Below, in pieces: positions 1 through 8,946 of a stretch of DNA of 31,679 nucleotides. A program made the translations under genes and the position numbers. The stretch comes from Streptomyces sp. NRRL F-5122 (GTDB lineage Bacteria > Actinomycetota > Actinomycetes > Streptomycetales > Streptomycetaceae). Every line of letters starts with the position of its first letter. Position 1 is the stretch's first letter. Below the pieces are notes generated by a model, which did not search any database, was not told where the DNA came from, and worked only from the letters and a program-made list of their open reading frames with translations. The stretch covers positions 1 to 31,679 of the forward strand of contig NZ_LMWH01000272.1 in assembly GCF_001507435.1 (NCBI RefSeq). The letters run 5' to 3'.

Positions 1-103
1 GGTCGGTGACGGCGGAAGCGGTACGTCCGCCGGGTCCACCGGAGCCGGGCTGGAGGGACGCGAACCGGTCGGTGACGGCGGAAGCGGTACGTCCGCCGGA
101 TCC
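1..103. repeat. Tandem 66-bp (22-codon) repeat in the linker of the T7SS-type protein
   Basis: Positions 1-37 and 67-103 are identical except for one base (G at 34 against A at 100), a period of 66 bp. Because 66 is a multiple of three the repeat stays in frame and encodes a repeated PADVPLPPSPT motif in the proline-rich linker. The left copy reaches the window edge, so more copies may lie outside. Confidence 0.85.
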
Positions 104-1578
104 GGCGTCGTGGGTTGAGCCGCGGTGGGTGTGTGCACCGGACCGGCCGGCGGCCTGGGACTTCCCTTGATGGGGATCTTGTCGGCGAGGCCGTCGACGG
201 CGCGGCCGAGGCCTGCCTTGCCCACCGGCCCCACGCCCAGCTTGGGAGCGGAGTTGGCGATCTCACCGGCCGCCACCTCGTTGGGGTCGCCGCCCTGGGC
301 CACACCCACGCCGATCTTGGTGCCGAGGGTGGCACCTTCCTCCACGAAGCCACCGACCTGGTCGGAGGCCCGCTTGCCTATGGTGTCGGCGGCGGCGGGT
401 GCTGTGGTGTCACCGAACCGGCCGCCCTTGCCCTCCTCCACCGTGGGGTTCCCGCGGCTCTTTCCTACCTTGCCGACGCCTCCCTTGAAGGCGACTCCGG
501 CCACGGCTCCGGCAGCAGCCCCGGCGAACACACCCGCAGCCGTGATCTGGTCGTGGTTGGCCGCCTTGGCAGCAGCTTCCAGCCCCGAGTTGGCCAGGAA
601 CTTGCCGGTGACTTCCGTAGCCGCCTTTCCTACGGGGTTGGCGAGGACACCACCGATGACCTTGCTGTTGGCGAGGGACTCGCCGATCTTGGTGATCGAG
701 CCGGTGCTCTTGGTGATGAAGCCGGAGTTCTTCACAGCGGCCACGGCGGCCGGCGCGATCGCCTCGGCGGCCTTGCCGCCGAGCTTCAGCAGGGAGCCGC
801 CCGGGATGATCCCGAGCAGGCCGACGACGAAGTCACCGGCTTTGAGACCGCCGGTCTGACTGGCGACGACTTGGTTGAAGACGAATAGCGCCCCGCCCAA
901 GAGTGCGCCCACCACCGGGAAGAACACCGCCACGACGGCGACGAGGGCGGCCAGCAGAATCTGGACGAACGGGAAGTCCTTGAAGAAGTCGGCGATCTTC
1001 TGGAAGATGTTGCGCTCCGGAATCGCCTCCTTGGCCGCCCGGTCCAGCACGTCGGCGCACTGCCGCTGCGCACTCTCCCGCATCGATCTGGCCTGTTCCG
1101 CCAGGCTCTTGGCCGCGCTCAGCTCGGCCTTGCCTGCGTCGATGGAGTCCTGCGTCGTGCGGACTTGCGACTTCTCCTCGTCCGTCGGGTTCGCACTCAG
1201 TTCCTTGGGCGCCTGGTTCGCCTGTGGTGCGGCCGCCCTTGCCTGGTCCACCGCCCGGTCGAAGGTGTCCTGGGCCTCACGCAGCCGCGGCATGTAGTCG
1301 CTGTATGCCTGAGCCGCGTCGTGGTAGGAAGTCATGGTCTTGGTCAGCTTGTCCGGGAGATCGTCGCCGATCTTCTCCTTCAGCTGGTCCATCGCCGCAC
1401 CACGGCCCTGCGAGATCGTGCCGTCCTTCTTCAGAACGTTCAGCGCCTTCTCCGCGGCATCACCGATGTCTCGGTACCGCTGCATCACGCCCTGGATGAG
1501 GTCAGGGTCGCCAGGTGTCGGGTCCGAGTCCATGCCGACGAGCTGGAAGTCCTCGGGACTGGCGTGCCGACGTGGCAT
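1..1578 (-). CDS. Putative type VII-secreted (WXG-like/polymorphic toxin type) protein, C-terminus beyond the window
   Basis: This frame stays open from an ATG at 1578 to the left edge (526 codons), so the protein is truncated by the window. The start is preceded by GGGGGA at good spacing. Residues 1-190 are charged and helical, with coiled-coil character (a run of Gln/Lys/Asp/Ala between about 30 and 185), as in the N-terminal secretion module of actinobacterial T7SS-exported polymorphic toxins. A hydrophobic segment covers about 204-232 (FVQILLAALVAVVAVFFPVV) and a weaker one 249-266. A Gly/Ala/Val-rich region follows, then a Pro/Ser/Thr linker with two copies of PADVPLPPSPT. In such proteins the toxin or enzyme domain lies after the linker, here off the left edge. 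It is divergent from the LysM membrane protein gene at 1722. The family assignment comes from overall architecture, not a catalytic motif, and is moderately sure; that it is a real gene is very likely. Confidence 0.8.
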   Translation of the reverse strand, partial: MPRRHASPEDFQLVGMDSDPTPGDPDLIQGVMQRYRDIGDAAEKALNVLKKDGTISQGRGAAMDQLKEKIGDDLPDKLTKTMTSYHDAAQAYSDYMPRLREAQDTFDRAVDQARAAAPQANQAPKELSANPTDEEKSQVRTTQDSIDAGKAELSAAKSLAEQARSMRESAQRQCADVLDRAAKEAIPERNIFQKIADFFKDFPFVQILLAALVAVVAVFFPVVGALLGGALFVFNQVVASQTGGLKAGDFVVGLLGIIPGGSLLKLGGKAAEAIAPAAVAAVKNSGFITKSTGSITKIGESLANSKVIGGVLANPVGKAATEVTGKFLANSGLEAAAKAANHDQITAAGVFAGAAAGAVAGVAFKGGVGKVGKSRGNPTVEEGKGGRFGDTTAPAAADTIGKRASDQVGGFVEEGATLGTKIGVGVAQGGDPNEVAAGEIANSAPKLGVGPVGKAGLGRAVDGLADKIPIKGSPRPPAGPVHTPTAAQPTTPDPADVPLPPSPTGSRPSSPAPVDPADVPLPPSPT

Positions 1579-1721
1579 TGGTATCCCCCGGTGCGGTGTC
1601 GTGAGACGTGATCGCCAGGTACACGGGGTCGGCCCTCCGGAGGGTTCAAACCGTTTTCGCTTCGAACGTTTTCAGCGGTCGGTTCCGTGTAGTCGGTGCA
1701 ACGGAATCCCGGAGGGCATGG

Positions 1722-3152
1722 GTGGACACGATGAGCAACGGCGCGGACCTCGGGTTCGAGCACAGACGGGCTAACACCACGGCACGCACGCTTCTGCACG
1801 CCCTGGCCGCGTTGCTGGCGGCGTGCCTCGTTGCGCTCGGGGCAGCCACGTCCGCGCACGCGGCGTCCGGCGACGGTCTGATCAAGGTGTTCGTGGTCCC
1901 GGACCTCGCACAGACGGGCGGACAGCCGGCCACCCTGCAATCGATCGCCGCCTCGACATTGGGCGACGCATCGCGCTCGGAAGAGATCTTCGACCTCAAC
2001 CGCGGTCTGGCACAGAAGGACGGCGCGGCGCTCAACGGCCCGGAGGACCAGCTGCATCCGGGCTGGATCCTGCGTCTTCCGCAGGACGCCTCGGGACCCG
2101 AGGTCCAACTGGCCCGTGACACCGGAACCCAGATCGCCTCTCCCCCGGGCCCCGGACAGCAGACGTCGCCGCCGGACACCGCTTCGACCACGAAGTTCAC
2201 CATTCCGCTGGCCGCGGCTGTGGCCGTGCTCGCAGCTATCCTGCTCGCTCTGATCACCGCCGGCATCGTGGCAAGACGCAGGGTGCGCAGGGCGTACGCC
2301 ACCTCACTGCGCGCCGTCCGCAAGGTGGGCGAGCCGATGCGGCGCAAGCGCCGGCTCATGCAGCGGCGGGCGGCGGGCCGACGGTTCGCCACCGACGCCG
2401 AATCGGTGCGGCGCGCCTACGCCACCCTGGACGACTTCGCTCCCACCCGGCAGCAGCCCGAACGGCCGGTGCACGCGCTGCGCGTCGACGACACGGGCGT
2501 GACCGTATGGCTTACGGCCTCCGACGCAGCCGACGCCCCGTGGACGAACATCGACAGCACGCGCTGGCGCCGCCCTGCCGCAGCCGGCGGTTGGCTGACC
2601 CGCGGCGAGACCACCGGCATGACGTCGCAGTCCTCGGTCACGACGGCCTGCCTCGTCCGGGCAGGAACGGACAGCGACGGTGAGCCCGTGTTCGTGGATC
2701 TCAGCCGACTGGACGGCGTCCTCAGCGTGAGCGGTGATCAAACCGTGGCCCGGGACGTCGTGCACAACCTGCTGGCGGAAATCGCACGCACCCGGCCGGA
2801 TACCCCGGTGACCGTGCTGCGCGGAGCCGACGGTGCCCCGGCGCTCACCGTACCCACGGGCCTGCGGGAGCTGCCCCGGGTGGAGACCCTTGCTGTCTCG
2901 GCGCCTGCCACAGGGCAGGGGACGGTACGCGCCGGAGCGTCGCGCCGGCCGGTGCAGGGCTTGGTCGTGGTCACCGGTGCACCCGGCGAGCGGGAGGCCG
3001 CGGAGCTGGCCGCCCTGTGCGGGCCGGGCGGCGCGGGCTGGACGGGGCTGGTCTGCGGCGAAGCGAGCGGCGCGCACTGGCGCTGGTACACCGACGCCAA
3101 CGGCCATGTCGACATCCCGGTGCTGGATGTGCAGCTCACCGTTCCCGCCTGA
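1722..3152 (+). CDS. LysM-domain membrane protein related to LysM-BTAD proteins but lacking the BTAD domain
   Basis: The GTG at 1722 is chosen because GGAGGG lies five bases upstream; ATG 1731 is the alternative. The product is 476 aa. Residues 24-47 form a hydrophobic signal/anchor segment ending in SAHA. Residues about 50-121 look like a LysM fold (LQSIAASTLGDASRSEEIFDLNRG, then LHPGWILRLP). A second membrane span covers about 160-187 and is followed by a very basic stretch (RRRVRR, RRKRRLMQRR), so the C-terminal 290 residues should be cytoplasmic. That region (VHALRVDDTGVTVWL, VFVDLSRLDGVLSVSG, GAHWRWYTDANGHVDI) resembles the middle domain of large Streptomyces LysM-transmembrane-BTAD proteins. 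The protein stops where their BTAD domain would begin, and a separate BTAD-containing regulator lies at 3773-6673. Its 3' end overlaps the convergent sigma factor gene by 17 bp. A sensing or anchoring role is inference. Confidence 0.85.
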   Translation: MDTMSNGADLGFEHRRANTTARTLLHALAALLAACLVALGAATSAHAASGDGLIKVFVVPDLAQTGGQPATLQSIAASTLGDASRSEEIFDLNRGLAQKDGAALNGPEDQLHPGWILRLPQDASGPEVQLARDTGTQIASPPGPGQQTSPPDTASTTKFTIPLAAAVAVLAAILLALITAGIVARRRVRRAYATSLRAVRKVGEPMRRKRRLMQRRAAGRRFATDAESVRRAYATLDDFAPTRQQPERPVHALRVDDTGVTVWLTASDAADAPWTNIDSTRWRRPAAAGGWLTRGETTGMTSQSSVTTACLVRAGTDSDGEPVFVDLSRLDGVLSVSGDQTVARDVVHNLLAEIARTRPDTPVTVLRGADGAPALTVPTGLRELPRVETLAVSAPATGQGTVRAGASRRPVQGLVVVTGAPGEREAAELAALCGPGGAGWTGLVCGEASGAHWRWYTDANGHVDIPVLDVQLTVPA

Positions 3153-3675
3153 GGCCGCGGCCGGCCTTGGCGCGCAGGGTGTTGAGGGCGTAGTGCTGGC
3201 GGGACTTGACGGTGCCGGCAGGTATGCCGAGGATACGTGCCGTCTCCTGCGCCGTCCGGCCGCACAGGTAGGTGTGCAGTAGGACCTCACGGTGCTCGTG
3301 GGACAGCTGTCGCAGCAGGTCGGTCGTCTCGACCGAGGCCAGCACGGCGCCGGCATGGTCAGGCAGAGGCAGGTCGCGGTCGTGGGCGCCGAGGGTCTCG
3401 TGGCGGGCGACGGCGCTGCGCATCCGGTCGACGACGAGATTACGGGTCACCTTGAGGAGCCAGCCCCGTACTGATCCCTCGGTACTGTAAAGGCGCTCCG
3501 CGTGCGACCAGGCACGGATGAGGGTTTCCTGAACGATGTCCTCCGCCATGTGGTGGTCGTTCAGCAGCTTGTCGGCGTAGGCGACCAATGCCTTCGCGTG
3601 GTCGGACATCAGGGTGTGCAGCAGTTGATTGCGGTGCGCGTCCGACGCGACGCCCGCGTCAGTGGTCGTGGTCAT
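3136..3675 (-). CDS. RNA polymerase ECF-type sigma factor
   Basis: A 179-aa sigma-70 family protein. Region 2 spans about residues 28-95, with the core-binding and -10 helices visible as AEDIVQETLIRAWSHAE and VRGWLLKVTRNLVVDRMRS. Region 4 spans about 115-170 and ends in the helix-turn-helix TAQETARILGIPAGTVKSR, which contacts the -35 element. The ATG at 3675 has AGGAA about eight bases upstream. No zinc-finger anti-sigma gene follows: downstream the gene overlaps the convergent LysM gene by 17 bp, and upstream, on the same strand, lies the SARP regulator after a 97-bp gap. It may therefore be controlled by its own promoter or by an unlinked partner. The family is certain; its regulon cannot be read from the sequence. 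Confidence 0.93.
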   Translation of the reverse strand: MTTTTDAGVASDAHRNQLLHTLMSDHAKALVAYADKLLNDHHMAEDIVQETLIRAWSHAERLYSTEGSVRGWLLKVTRNLVVDRMRSAVARHETLGAHDRDLPLPDHAGAVLASVETTDLLRQLSHEHREVLLHTYLCGRTAQETARILGIPAGTVKSRQHYALNTLRAKAGRGLRRER

Positions 3676-3772
3676 GTTCCAGTTCCTGAAGGGGAAGGCT
3701 CTACGCGGCTTCAGCTCCTGGTGGAGCGGAGCGGGGAGCGTAGGCAGGGTCCGCTTCCGGAACGCTGACGGT

Positions 3773-6673
3773 TTACTGACGTGGGGATGGATCAGGTAGG
3801 GCGATGTCCTTCAGCCGGTCGTGGACCTGCGGGGCGTCCGGGTGGCCGATGTCCTCGAGGATGCCGAGCGCTTCGCGCCACGCGTGCGCGGCCTGTGTGT
3901 GGTGTTGGGCTGCTCGGTGGGTGTCGCCGATGTGCACCAAGGTGTCGGCCTCCAGGTAGCGGTCGCGGATCGCCCGGTACAGCTCCAGCGCGTGCTCGTA
4001 GCAGTCGAGGGCCCGTTCGTGGTTGTGGAGGTGGTGGTGGGCATAGCCGAGGCTGTCCCATGCAGCGGCCTCACCGTTGCGGTCGCCGCTCGCCTGGTGG
4101 TCCGACAGTGCCCGCGCACACTCATTCAGGGCGTCCTCGTACTTGCCCATCAGGATGTATGTCCATCCGACCTCGTTGGCAATGTTCGCCTCGCCGCTGC
4201 GTCGTCCGGCCGCGCGGTACAGCGCGCTCGCATGCTCGTAGTGTTCGAGAGCTTGCTCATGCTGCTTGCGCCGGTTGGCCAGGAAGGCGAAATAGCGGCG
4301 GGTCCGGCCCTGCCCGGCTCGGTCGCCGATCTCACTGAACAGCTCCAAGGCGCGCGCGAGGTGCGCGTCGGCTTCCCCCCACAGCTCGAGGCGGCCATTG
4401 ACGAAGCCGAGCGCACGGTGCACATGTGCCTGACCACGAATGTCGCCCAGGCGTTGAGCCGCTCCCACGGCCGCTGTCTGGGCGCCGATTTGTTCCTGCC
4501 AGCGGCCGTTGCGGTCCAGGTACAGCTCCAGTGTCGCGGCCAGCTGCCAGCCGTGCTCGCCGGTTCCACGCCGGGCGTCCTGCTCGATCGCGGCGAGCAG
4601 GACGGAGCGGTTGGTCTCCAGCCATTCGGCGGCGGCCGTTTGGTCGGCCAGGCGCGGCACGGTCACCCCGGGCATGTGAGGCCGCAGGTCGATTCGCTCC
4701 CGGCGGGGCGCGAGGACGCTGTCCGCAGCGTGCGCGCCATGCAGGTAGTGGTCCAGCATGCGGCGCCGTGCTGTGGCCAGCTCGTGTGCCGTCTCCTGCG
4801 CCCGGGCCAATTCGGCGCCGTAGGCGCGGAGCAGTTCGTGACACCCGTAACGCCCGGGAAGGGGTTCGGTGATCAGGTGGGCCCGAACCAGTTCCGCCAG
4901 TAGTGCCTTGGTTTGACCGGCGCGCTGTCCGGCCAGGCTGGCGACGGCCGCGAGGGAGCAGTCGGGGCCCGGGTGCAGTGCGAGCAGGCGGAACACCCGG
5001 GCGGACGCGGGGGTGAGAAGTTGATATGACCATGAGAAGGCGCTGCGTGCGTCCGCGGCAGGGGCCTCACCGGAAAACGCGTCGAGGCTGTCCTCGTTCT
5101 CGTGCAGTTCGGCCGCGATGGACGCGAGCGGAAAGGTCGGGTTCACCACAGCGCGAGCGCTGACGACGGCCAGTGCGAGAGGCAGGTGTCCGCACGCGGC
5201 GATGATCTTCGCGACCGCGTCGGGTTCGGCCGCGATCCGTTCGGCGCCGAGCCTGCTGGATAGGAACTCGCGGGCGTCCGCGTCGCTGAGCACGCCCAGC
5301 GTAAGCGGGTACGCGCCCTCGCCGGCGACCAGCCCGTACAGCTGGTTACGGCTGGTGACGACCACCAGGCAACCGGGGGCACCGGGCAGCAAGGGGCGGA
5401 CATGCTCGGTGTCGCGAGCGTTGTCGAGGACGATCAGCACTCGCCGGCCGGCGACCAGGCTGCGATACAGCGCCGCCTGTGCATCCAGCCCCGCCGGAAT
5501 GCGCTGCGCGGGAACGCCGAATGCATCGAGGAAGGACCGTATCGCCTCGGCCGGGCTCATGACCGAGCCAGTGGGATGGAAACCGCGCAGATTGACGTAG
5601 AGCTGCCCATCGGGGAAACGGTCGGCAACCATGTGCGCCCAGTGGACCGCCAGCGTCGTCTTACCCACGCCCGCCATGCCGCCGAGCACCACGGTGGACA
5701 CTGGCCCTTCATGTGCGGGCAGCAGCCTGTCGACGTGGGCGAGTTCATGGCGCCGACCGGTGAAGGCAGGCAGGGCCACGGGCAGTTGGGCAGGCTTGAC
5801 CACGACGACAGGATTCAGTTCCACCTCCGCCGCGTCGGCCACCCCTCCCCCACTCTCGTCCGGACCGGTGGACTTCGCGCTCGCGACCTGCTTCGCAGTG
5901 GTCATGTCGTAGGCGCGGCCAAGGACACGTTGGTGAGCGGCCTGCAGTTCAGGGCCCGGCTGCACCCCCAGTTCGTCAGCGAGTCGAGTACGCACAGAAC
6001 GATGAACGTCCAGGGCTTCGGCCTGATGCCCGGTGGCTGCGAGCATCAGAATCAGCCTGGCCTGCAGCGCCTCGTCCAACGGATGCTGCGCGGCGGCCTG
6101 CCGGAGCGTCACCAGCACTCGCGCACCCAGGCCCGGCCCGGCTTCCAGGGCCAGTTCGGCTGCTCCCTTGACGGCAGCGAGATGTTCGCCATCCAGGGCG
6201 GTGAAGGCCGGGTGGGATCTCACCTCGGGCGCGATCCCGGAGGCCGCGGGCCCGCGCCACAGGGCCAGAGCCTGGATCAAGTACTCGGTGGCAGCAGCCG
6301 GATCCCGGTTCTGTGCCGCATGCTCCGCCTGCTGCCGCAGGGCCCGGAAGCGAAGCAGGTCAAGCCCGGCAGGCTCTACTTCCAGCCGGTAGCCGCCCGA
6401 GCCGCGCACCAGCCACCGTGACTCGCCCCTCGCCGGGAGATCGGGTTCGAGCAGTCGGCGCAGTGCGCCGATGTGCCGCTGAACCACGTTGACAGCCGTG
6501 TCCGGCGGGTTCTGTCCCCACAGGGCGTCGACGATCTCGTGCACGGCAACCGGGTGCCCCGCCTCGGTCAGCAGCAACGCGAGGAGGGCACGTTGCTTGG
6601 GCGGTCCCAGCACCAGTTCCGTGTCGCCGCGCCAGGCTCTGACCGGGCCGAGCACGGCGAAACGTATACACAC
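3773..6673 (-). CDS. SARP family regulator with BTAD, NB-ARC and TPR domains (AfsR-like)
   Basis: A 966-aa transcriptional activator close in length and layout to AfsR. Residues 1-98 are an OmpR-type winged helix (FAVLGPVRAW, PPKQRALLALLL, LWGQNPPDTAVNVVQRHIGA). Residues about 105-250 are the bacterial transcriptional activator domain, ending in LGVQPGPELQAAHQRVL. An NB-ARC ATPase follows, with Walker A GGMAGVGKTT near residue 330 and Walker B RVLIVLDNA. The C-terminal 270 residues contain about five TPR repeats, each ending in a motif such as ALELF, ALELY or ALGIL. The start is GTG 6673 with only a weak purine-rich stretch upstream. SARPs bind direct repeats upstream of secondary-metabolite genes, and the ATPase and TPR parts gate this by ligand or partner. 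No biosynthetic genes adjoin it here; the nearest candidate is the Nit1 operon 9 kb away, with transposon debris in between. Confidence 0.95.
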   Translation of the reverse strand: MCIRFAVLGPVRAWRGDTELVLGPPKQRALLALLLTEAGHPVAVHEIVDALWGQNPPDTAVNVVQRHIGALRRLLEPDLPARGESRWLVRGSGGYRLEVEPAGLDLLRFRALRQQAEHAAQNRDPAAATEYLIQALALWRGPAASGIAPEVRSHPAFTALDGEHLAAVKGAAELALEAGPGLGARVLVTLRQAAAQHPLDEALQARLILMLAATGHQAEALDVHRSVRTRLADELGVQPGPELQAAHQRVLGRAYDMTTAKQVASAKSTGPDESGGGVADAAEVELNPVVVVKPAQLPVALPAFTGRRHELAHVDRLLPAHEGPVSTVVLGGMAGVGKTTLAVHWAHMVADRFPDGQLYVNLRGFHPTGSVMSPAEAIRSFLDAFGVPAQRIPAGLDAQAALYRSLVAGRRVLIVLDNARDTEHVRPLLPGAPGCLVVVTSRNQLYGLVAGEGAYPLTLGVLSDADAREFLSSRLGAERIAAEPDAVAKIIAACGHLPLALAVVSARAVVNPTFPLASIAAELHENEDSLDAFSGEAPAADARSAFSWSYQLLTPASARVFRLLALHPGPDCSLAAVASLAGQRAGQTKALLAELVRAHLITEPLPGRYGCHELLRAYGAELARAQETAHELATARRRMLDHYLHGAHAADSVLAPRRERIDLRPHMPGVTVPRLADQTAAAEWLETNRSVLLAAIEQDARRGTGEHGWQLAATLELYLDRNGRWQEQIGAQTAAVGAAQRLGDIRGQAHVHRALGFVNGRLELWGEADAHLARALELFSEIGDRAGQGRTRRYFAFLANRRKQHEQALEHYEHASALYRAAGRRSGEANIANEVGWTYILMGKYEDALNECARALSDHQASGDRNGEAAAWDSLGYAHHHLHNHERALDCYEHALELYRAIRDRYLEADTLVHIGDTHRAAQHHTQAAHAWREALGILEDIGHPDAPQVHDRLKDIALPDPSPRQ

Positions 6674-7271
6674 AGGACTTACCGTACCAACTGTGACAAC
6701 ACATAGATCCGAAGCGCCCGCCTTGAAGGGGTTCGGCTACGGGCCAGCATAGAGTCCACGCGAACCTCGCAACGCAGGACCGCTCCACCACAGAGTACCG
6801 GCACGTGCCCGAGCTGACACGCACACGACCCCATCCTACGATAAGCCCTTTATTTGCAGTTTAAGCAGTATGCCTCTGCTGGTCTCGCCCGCCGGTATCT
6901 GACGGGCAGGTCTTCGGGATCAGTCACCGATAGCCGTAAAGTGAAGGCCGAACCCCGATCGAGGACAGATGCCGCGGCGACTCGGCCGGCATGGGCTTGC
7001 GCGAGGCCCCGGACGATAGCGAGGGCGCAGCCCGTTCAATGCAGCCATGCGGTTGCGGAACGCCTCCGCGCGCCAGAAGTGGACGAAGATCCGCGACAGA
7101 TACTGGGGGCGGACCCCGAGCCGAGGCCAGCGACGAGGACGGCGTCGAGCCCTGAAGAGCGTTCCCTGACGCCGAGCGAATGCGTTGTTAGTGCTCTGAC
7201 CGGGAAGGTTCGCCGGGTCGGCAGTTCCAGCGGTTGGATGTCCGGAGACGTCCGATCCGACCGTTGAGAGT
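6674..7271. other. Gene-free stretch upstream of the SARP gene
   Basis: About 600 bp with no convincing coding frame. The first 170 bp (about 6674-6850) are AT-richer than their surroundings and should hold the promoter of the SARP gene, but I cannot assign clear -35/-10 boxes. The remainder shows stop-interrupted frames of poor codon bias and is probably decayed DNA next to the IS630 fragment. Confidence 0.5.
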
Positions 7272-7510
7272 GTGGTGGCTGAGCCTGTCCGTGTGCGCAG
7301 CTGACCGACCAGGAGGGGCAGAAGCTGCAGCGGATCGTGCGCCGGGGCAGCACCAGTTCGGTGCGGTACCGGCGCGCGATGATGCTGCTGGCCTCGGTCG
7401 GCGGAAACCGGGTCCCGGTGATCGCGAAGGTGGTGCAGGCCGATGAGGACACCGGCCGCGACACGATCCATCGGTTCGACGAGATCGGTCTGGCCTGCCT
7501 GGACCCTAAT
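7272..7510 (+). pseudogene. IS630-type transposase, 5' fragment
   Basis: The plus strand encodes AEPVRVR, then after a frameshift LTDQEGQKLQRIVRRGST, VRYRRAMMLLASVGGNRVPV, QADEDTGRDTIHRFDEIG and LACLDP. These match the N-terminal helix-turn-helix part of a common Streptomyces IS630-family transposase. Similarity stops abruptly after LACLDP near 7510. The DDE catalytic core is missing, and the C-terminal part of what looks like the same family reappears in the same orientation at 8946. It is not functional. The family call rests on recalled family sequence and is fairly sure. Confidence 0.75.
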
Positions 7511-7944
7511 TCGTTGGTAGCGGCACCGGCGCGGCTTCTTGGAGCACTGCCGGACTGTTCGAGTACGGGACTGTGACGCCTTCCTGGACCCAGGTTGATT
7601 GAGGCCTTCACTGAGAGCGGCGCACGGTCCCAGTGCTCGAGGTGAATGGCGGTCGCGTGGACGAGGTGGACAACCTATACAAGTCTCGGCCTGCAAGGCC
7701 TCTAGGTAGAGCGGTGACGTCCGGCGTCTTCACGGCCGCCATCACCCGCGGCGCATTCACTCGTTGGAGTTGGTGGTGCGAGCCCGTTTCACGGTGACCT
7801 CTTACCAGTCCCGAGCCCTCGAGCTCTGGACAAGACCGAGGCCCGTGGGACGCGCTGGTGCCGCGAACGGCTTGTGAGATGTCGGACCGAAGAGTCCTGG
7901 AATTAGGGAGCCGCGTGGCCCGCTTGCGCTCGTGACCAGCGCAG
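7511..7944. other. Non-coding stretch between transposase fragments
   Basis: About 430 bp between the IS630 5' fragment and the IS110-type frame. I see no gene. The part nearest 7945 is probably the untranslated left end of the IS110-type element, but I could not define element termini, as expected for IS110 elements, which often lack inverted repeats. Confidence 0.45.
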
Positions 7945-8946
7945 ATGCCGGCGCCGAAGGGGAGAGGCAACTTGATCTACTGCGGGATTGACTGGGCTGA
8001 GAAGCATCACGACGTCGCCCTGATCGACGACACCGGGCAGCTGCTGGCCAAGCGCCGCATCACCGACGATATGGCTGGCTACCGGCTGCTGCTGGACCTG
8101 CTCGCCGAGCACGGCGACGCGAAGGACGCCCCGATCCCGATCGCCATCGAAACCAGTCGTGGCCTCTGCGGCAGGGCAATCGGAAGGTCTTCGCAATCAA
8201 TCCGATGGCCGCTGCCCGCTACCGCGACCGGCATGGCGTCTCCCGCAAGAAGTCCGACCCTGGCGACGCTCTGGTGCTGGCCAACATCCTGCGCACCGAC
8301 ATGCCTATGCACCGGCCGCTGCCGGCCGACACCGACCTTGCACGCGCCATTGCCGTCCTCGCACGCGCCCAGCAGGACGCGACCTGGAACCGGCAGCAGA
8401 TCGCCAACCAGCTACGCTCGCTGCTGCGCGAGTACTGCCCCGCCGCCCTGGACGCCTTCGCCGGATGGACCAACGGGCTGTGCCGTTCCGAAGCACGCGA
8501 ACTGCTCAAGCTCGCCCCCACCCCGAGCCAGGCCGCCCGGCTCACCCGCGCCCAGCTCCGGTCCACCCTCAAACGCGCTGGGCGCAGCCGCGGCATCGAA
8601 GCCGAGGCCGACCGGCTCCGCGAGGTCTTCCGGGGTGACTACGCGAGCCAGCCGCAGCTGGTCGAAGACGCGCTCGGCAAGCAGACCTTCGCCCTCCTCC
8701 GGCAGTTGGAAGCCGCCTGCCTTGCTGCTGACGAGCTCGCCGAGGCGGTCGAGGAGGCTTTTGTCCAACACCCGGACGCCAAAGTCATCTTGAGTTTCCC
8801 CGGTCTCGGGGTCCAGCTCGGCGCCCGGGTGCTAGCCGAGATCGGCGATGACCGCCAGCGGTTCGTCGACGCCCGTGGCATGAAGGCCTATGCAGGCTCT
8901 GCCTCCGTCACCCGCGCGTCCGGCAAGAAACACCACGTCGGACGTC
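7945..8946 (+). pseudogene. IS110-type transposase, frameshifted and 3'-truncated
   Basis: The first frame (from 7945, or an internal TTG at 7972) begins with LIYCGIDWAEKHHDVALIDD, the RuvC-like DEDD N-terminus of IS110 transposases. It continues to PIAIETSRGL near 8160, where a short deletion shifts the frame. The second frame then carries KVFAINPMAAARYRDRHGVS, KKSDPGDALVLANILRTD and the C-terminal transposase_20 region (ILSFPGLGVQLGARVLAEIG, RFVDARGMKAYAGSASVTRA). It breaks off after SGKKHHVGRR near 8946, where IS630 sequence begins, so the last roughly 90 residues and the catalytic Ser region are lost. The gene is inactive by both a frameshift and a truncation. Confidence 0.85.

Noticed and set aside
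1..103. Possible CRISPR-like repeat at the left edge
   Set aside because: The 66-bp period is in frame with a coding sequence and gives a protein repeat; there are only two copies and no spacer-repeat pattern. No CRISPR array is seen anywhere in the window.
115..888. Two plus-strand open frames of about 250 codons
   Set aside because: They are antisense to the T7SS-type protein, whose minus-strand frame is open for 526 codons with a good ribosome binding site and correct codon bias.
6920..7696. A 258-codon minus-strand open frame
   Set aside because: Its composition is Arg/Pro-rich with no domain, and it runs antisense through the IS630 fragment.
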